A DNA stretch of 16,547 nt from Candidatus Altimarinota bacterium. GTDB lineage: Bacteria > Patescibacteriota > Gracilibacteria > RBG-16-42-10. This document shows positions 15,512 through 16,547 of this stretch, one piece after another. The translations under genes and the position numbers were made by a program. The notes beneath the pieces are model-generated. The model was not told where the DNA came from. It did not search any database and saw only the letters and a program-made list of their open reading frames with translations. Each line of letters begins with the position of its first letter. Positions within the stretch are counted from its first letter, which is position 1. The DNA lies in NCBI GenBank assembly GCA_017984655.1, contig JAGNZB010000019.1:1-16547 (forward strand), written 5' to 3'.

Positions 15512-16547
15512 GTAATGCTGGTTGATCATCAGCAACAGTCTCACTAGCTTCGTTGTTTTCGTTGGGATCAGGGATGAACAGTGCGAATGAGGCTACTTTG
15601 TCACCAGTGTCGAGACGCATAAGGATGACGCCTTGTGTAGATCGACCAATGACAGGAACATCCTGGATCCGGAGACGGATAATTTGTCCTTGAGTAGAAG
15701 TCACCATCACATCTGCTTCTTTGTCAGCTGTGCCGACGAAGTAGGCACCGACTAGTGGTCCTGTCTTGGTAGTGACTTTGGCAATTCTGATACCACTACC
15801 TCCACGCTTCTGGGCGGTGAATTCTTTTTTCTTTGACATTTTACCGTAGCCATGGCTACTGAGTACCAAGATTGTGCCTTCTTCTTCTGGTACTTTGATC
15901 AGTTGGATTACTTGGTCTTTGCCTTTGAGGCGAATACCACGTACACCTTGGCTAGCACGGCCCATTTCGCGGACATCAGATTCATGGAATAGTACGCTTT
16001 GACCATCATTGGTAATCAACATCATGTGGTCAGTACCAGATGTAGGACGCACCCATGCTAGCTCTTCATTTTCTTTCAGTTTGATAGCGATCAATCCTGA
16101 TGCACGAACATTAGCAAAGTCTTCGATCGCAGTTTTCTTCACCGTACCACCCGTGGTAGCCATGAAGTAGAATTTGTGCGGATTAACTGCGTCAGCCGCT
16201 ACTTTCTCTACGGGTAGCAGTGCAGTGATTCTTTCTTCTGGGCGGAGCTGGAGGAGATTGACAATCGCTTGTCCTTTGGCTGTACGAGATGCCTGAGGGA
16301 TCTCCCAAGTCTTGAGACGGAACACTCTACCAGTGCTGGTGAAGAAGAGCAGTTCCGCATGAGTAGTCGTCGAGAGAATGTGCTCTACCTGATCTTCCTC
16401 TTTGGTTGTGATACCAGAGACTCCTTTGCCACCACGGTGTTGTGAGCGGTAGGTAGAAGGTGGTAATCGTTTGATGTAGTTGCCTTGGGTGAGCATGACA
16501 ACCATTGCCTCATCTGGGATCAGATCTTCTTCTGAGAAGCCTTTGAG
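15495..16547 (-). CDS. gyrA: DNA gyrase subunit A, C-terminal part (5' end outside window)
   Basis: GyrA, with GyrB, introduces negative supercoils using ATP. The frame stays open through the window edge, giving 350 visible residues; the start lies beyond 16547 and the Met at 16505 is internal. The piece begins LKGFSEEDLIPDEA, the end of the core, and continues into the C-terminal beta-pinwheel that wraps DNA. The GyrA box is QHRGGKG, one change from the canonical QRRGGKG (R to H); it marks this as gyrase rather than topoisomerase IV. Repeated blade motifs follow, such as TSTGRVFRLK, TTGGTVKKT, TNDGQSVLF and TSTQGQIIRLR. The tail is acidic and Asn/Glu-rich and ends TETK. The catalytic Tyr lies outside the window. 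The stop is TAG, and the gene end overlaps the end of the opposing amidase gene. Confidence 0.97.
   Translation of the reverse strand, partial: LKGFSEEDLIPDEAMVVMLTQGNYIKRLPPSTYRSQHRGGKGVSGITTKEEDQVEHILSTTTHAELLFFTSTGRVFRLKTWEIPQASRTAKGQAIVNLLQLRPEERITALLPVEKVAADAVNPHKFYFMATTGGTVKKTAIEDFANVRASGLIAIKLKENEELAWVRPTSGTDHMMLITNDGQSVLFHESDVREMGRASQGVRGIRLKGKDQVIQLIKVPEEEGTILVLSSHGYGKMSKKKEFTAQKRGGSGIRIAKVTTKTGPLVGAYFVGTADKEADVMVTSTQGQIIRLRIQDVPVIGRSTQGVILMRLDTGDKVASFALFIPDPNENNEASETVADDQPALLTETK

Noticed and set aside
1..16547. TGA read as Gly or Trp (codes 25 or 4)
   Set aside because: All proteins are full-length under the standard code with no in-frame TGA. Only absence of TGA can be claimed.
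1..16547. CRISPR array, insertion sequence, tRNA or prophage genes
   Set aside because: I found no regular spaced repeats, transposase motifs, tRNA-like cloverleaf or phage genes in any part of the window.

Overview
The window reads as part of the chromosome of a bacterium with an S-layer-like cell surface. The most likely source is a member of the Candidate Phyla Radiation (Patescibacteria). This rests on several SLH-domain proteins, a PGRP/SpoIID cell-wall enzyme with an NBR1-like Ig module, a fused SecDF, and almost no Shine-Dalgarno sequences. The placement is inference: there is no rRNA or ribosomal gene here to fix it. The standard code fits, with TGG for Trp and no in-frame TGA. Of the ten stop codons seen, seven are TAG, three are TAA and none is TGA.

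Layout. (1) 1-5146, plus strand: three surface-protein genes. The first is the 3' end of a large Ig-like repeat protein. The second is an SLH plus Ig-like protein. The third has three SLH domains, a tandem domain resembling the extracellular part of RskA anti-sigma factors, and an Ig-like tail. Strong intrinsic terminators close the first and third genes. The 161-base gap before the third holds interleaved inverted repeats. (2) 5147-5564: a gene-poor stretch of about 360 bases, then a two-way terminator. (3) 5565-11364, minus strand: secDF, recJ and a fourth SLH gene, probably starting as one transcript. SecD carries a parvulin (PpiC-type) prolyl isomerase in its extracytoplasmic domain, preceded by what looks like a second, degenerate parvulin unit. 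(4) 11365-11572: divergent promoter region. (5) 11573-12667, plus strand: ssb and a small soluble histidine kinase, in the same frame and separated only by TAG-TTT. (6) 12746-15511, plus strand: a 921-residue exported protein joining a PGRP/N-acetylmuramoyl-L-alanine amidase to a SpoIID-type lytic transglycosylase domain. (7) 15495-16547, minus strand: the C-terminal part of gyrA, whose end overlaps the end of gene 6.

How the genes fit together. Most of the window concerns the cell envelope: exported SLH and Ig proteins, a Sec auxiliary translocon with its own predicted foldase, and a two-activity peptidoglycan hydrolase. The DNA-maintenance genes recJ, ssb and gyrA lie among them. The observations most worth following are the SecD-parvulin fusion, the amidase-SpoIID fusion, and the ssb/kinase junction.
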